From the NCBI GenBank assembly GCA_021159845.1, contig JAGHDS010000315.1:1-5365 (forward strand): 5,365 nucleotides of DNA. The letters are read 5' to 3'. Shown here in pieces: positions 4,390 to 5,365 of the stretch; position 1 is the stretch's first letter, and each line of letters begins with the position of its first letter. Source of the DNA: Anaerolineae bacterium. GTDB taxonomy: Bacteria; Chloroflexota; Anaerolineae; DUEN01. The notes under the pieces are model-generated. The model saw only the letters and a program-made list of their open reading frames with translations. It was not told the origin of the DNA and searched no databases. The position numbers and the translations under genes were made by a program.

Positions 4390-5365
4390 ATGGGTAGATT
4401 ACGTCCAGTGGTCATCGTGGGAATCTTTATACTCAGCCTATGGGCGCTGGTATTGGTCCACGAGGCCACTGCCTCTGCGCCAGCTAGCCCCTCCGGCTGC
4501 TCCAACATCATCGTCAACAGCGATTTTGAGAGCGTAGGCGGATGGCAGATATACCCCAGCCCCGCCACTCCCATCTATGAATCAGCGCCCGATCGCTCCG
4601 GCACAGCGATGCGATTGGGTGTCATCGGCACGACCAACCAGGCCGCGTACTCCTCCATCGAGCAAACGGTGACCATCCCCGCCGATGCCACTAAGGCTGA
4701 ACTACGGTGGGACTTCTACGCCATCGCCCAGGGAGCAGCGGATGGGGACCGGCAACAGGTCATCATCCTGGATCCTACGACGTGGCAACGCCTGGAACTC
4801 CTATGGAGTGAGCGACGAAACGATCGCACCTGGCTCACGGCGGTTGCAGACATGTCCGCCTACCGAGGGCAAACGATCGCCTTGTATTTCGATGTATACA
4901 ACGACGGGCTGGACGGGGCGACCGCCATGTATCTGGACAATGTGGTATTGGAGGTGTGCACGAGCACAACAGCCACGCCGACCGCGACACCTACGGCCAC
5001 GCCGTCGTCAGGCGTCCGAATCGCATTCATCGAATATAACCCGCCCGGCCCCGATCTGGATGGAGAGTACGTGCGCATCGAGAACAACGGGACCGCTTCA
5101 GTGGATATGAGCGGCTGGACGTTGAGCGATGAGGCCGGGCATACATTCACGTTTCCAACATTCACGCTGCCCCCGGGCGGATCCGTACGCGTCTGGACCG
5201 GAAGCGGTACGAATACGGCCACAGACCTCTACTGGGGCGAGCCTCAGCCACTGTGGAATAACGATGGCGATACAGCGTATCTCCGGGACGCGACGAATGC
5301 CCTGATCGACACCTACACATATCCCGTGACCACTCCCACACGGACGCTGACCCCTTCACCTACGC
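4390..5365 (+). CDS. Secreted jelly-roll plus lamin-tail domain protein, partial (3' end outside window)
   Basis: The frame is open from ATG 4390 to the window end, giving 325 residues and no stop; the gene is truncated only by the window. Residues 1-30 are a signal peptide (RLRP, hydrophobic core, ATASA before PAS). Residues about 37-190 form a jelly-roll domain of the carbohydrate-binding or discoidin-like type, starting CSNIIVNSDFESVGGW and ending MYLDNVVLEVC. Cys37 and Cys190 bracket it and may form a disulfide. A Thr/Pro linker of three ATPT-type units follows (about 193-207). Residues about 209-311 are a lamin-tail (LTD) domain: VRIAFIEYNPPG, GEYVRIENNG, SGWTLSDEAGHTFTF, LPPGGSVRVWTG and WNNDGDTAYLRD are its typical strands. 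A second Thr/Pro linker begins at 314, so at least one further domain is expected. Inferred role: extracellular binding or adhesion, possibly of polysaccharide; the unseen C-terminal part may carry an enzyme or anchor. It has its own promoter. Confidence 0.88.
   Translation, partial: MGRLRPVVIVGIFILSLWALVLVHEATASAPASPSGCSNIIVNSDFESVGGWQIYPSPATPIYESAPDRSGTAMRLGVIGTTNQAAYSSIEQTVTIPADATKAELRWDFYAIAQGAADGDRQQVIILDPTTWQRLELLWSERRNDRTWLTAVADMSAYRGQTIALYFDVYNDGLDGATAMYLDNVVLEVCTSTTATPTATPTATPSSGVRIAFIEYNPPGPDLDGEYVRIENNGTASVDMSGWTLSDEAGHTFTFPTFTLPPGGSVRVWTGSGTNTATDLYWGEPQPLWNNDGDTAYLRDATNALIDTYTYPVTTPTRTLTPSPT

Noticed and set aside
4685..5222. Open frames of 141 (plus) and 120 (minus) codons within the lamin-tail gene.
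   Set aside because: Both are out-of-frame shadows of the continuous 325-residue frame that has promoter, ribosome binding site, signal peptide and recognisable domains.

Overview
The window looks like a piece of a Chloroflexota-type genome (Anaerolineae/Caldilineae-like), probably environmental. This is an inference from protein style only. Two large secreted proteins with Ig-like, lamin-tail and Thr/Pro-linker architecture lie here, one of them ending in a short hydrophobic-Pro-Arg tail that I associate with exoproteins of this phylum. They sit beside decayed insertion sequences. No rRNA, tRNA or CRISPR array is visible.

Layout. Positions 1-157 hold no gene but carry a C-rich/G-rich inverted repeat that ends in a strong G-quadruplex motif (39-66). 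Positions about 158-1770 are a decayed insertion sequence with imperfect terminal inverted repeats. Its DDE transposase (ISKra4/ISLre2-like by my recognition) reads as one roughly 500-residue protein, but it is broken by a frameshift at a T6C6 run (about 479-490), in-frame TGA codons at 852 and 1236, and a frameshift with probable small deletion near 1613. Positions 1771-2097 are non-coding as far as I can see, with two hairpins and a weak promoter-like pair. Positions 2098-3579 (+) encode an intact secreted CAP/SCP-domain protein (YkwD-like) followed by about three beta-sandwich modules. Positions 3580-3695 are a short spacer. Positions about 3696-4135 are an internally deleted IS5-family element on the minus strand that retains the N-terminal and C-terminal parts of its transposase but has lost the catalytic middle. 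Positions 4136-4389 are a C-rich intergenic stretch with direct and inverted repeats, then a very good extended -10 sigma70-type promoter and a strong Shine-Dalgarno site. Positions 4390-5365 (+) are the first 325 residues of a secreted protein that runs off the window: signal peptide, jelly-roll (carbohydrate-binding-like) domain, Thr/Pro linker, lamin-tail domain, second Thr/Pro linker.

How it fits together. The two intact genes are independent transcription units separated by IS debris, and both products should act outside the cytoplasmic membrane. Nothing shows that they work in one pathway. I do not see a convincing new defence or metabolic system. The points most worth checking are the C-terminal tail of the CAP protein, the repeat-rich region before the lamin-tail gene, the mini-IS5 derivative, and whether the slippery T6C6 site was once a programmed frameshift.
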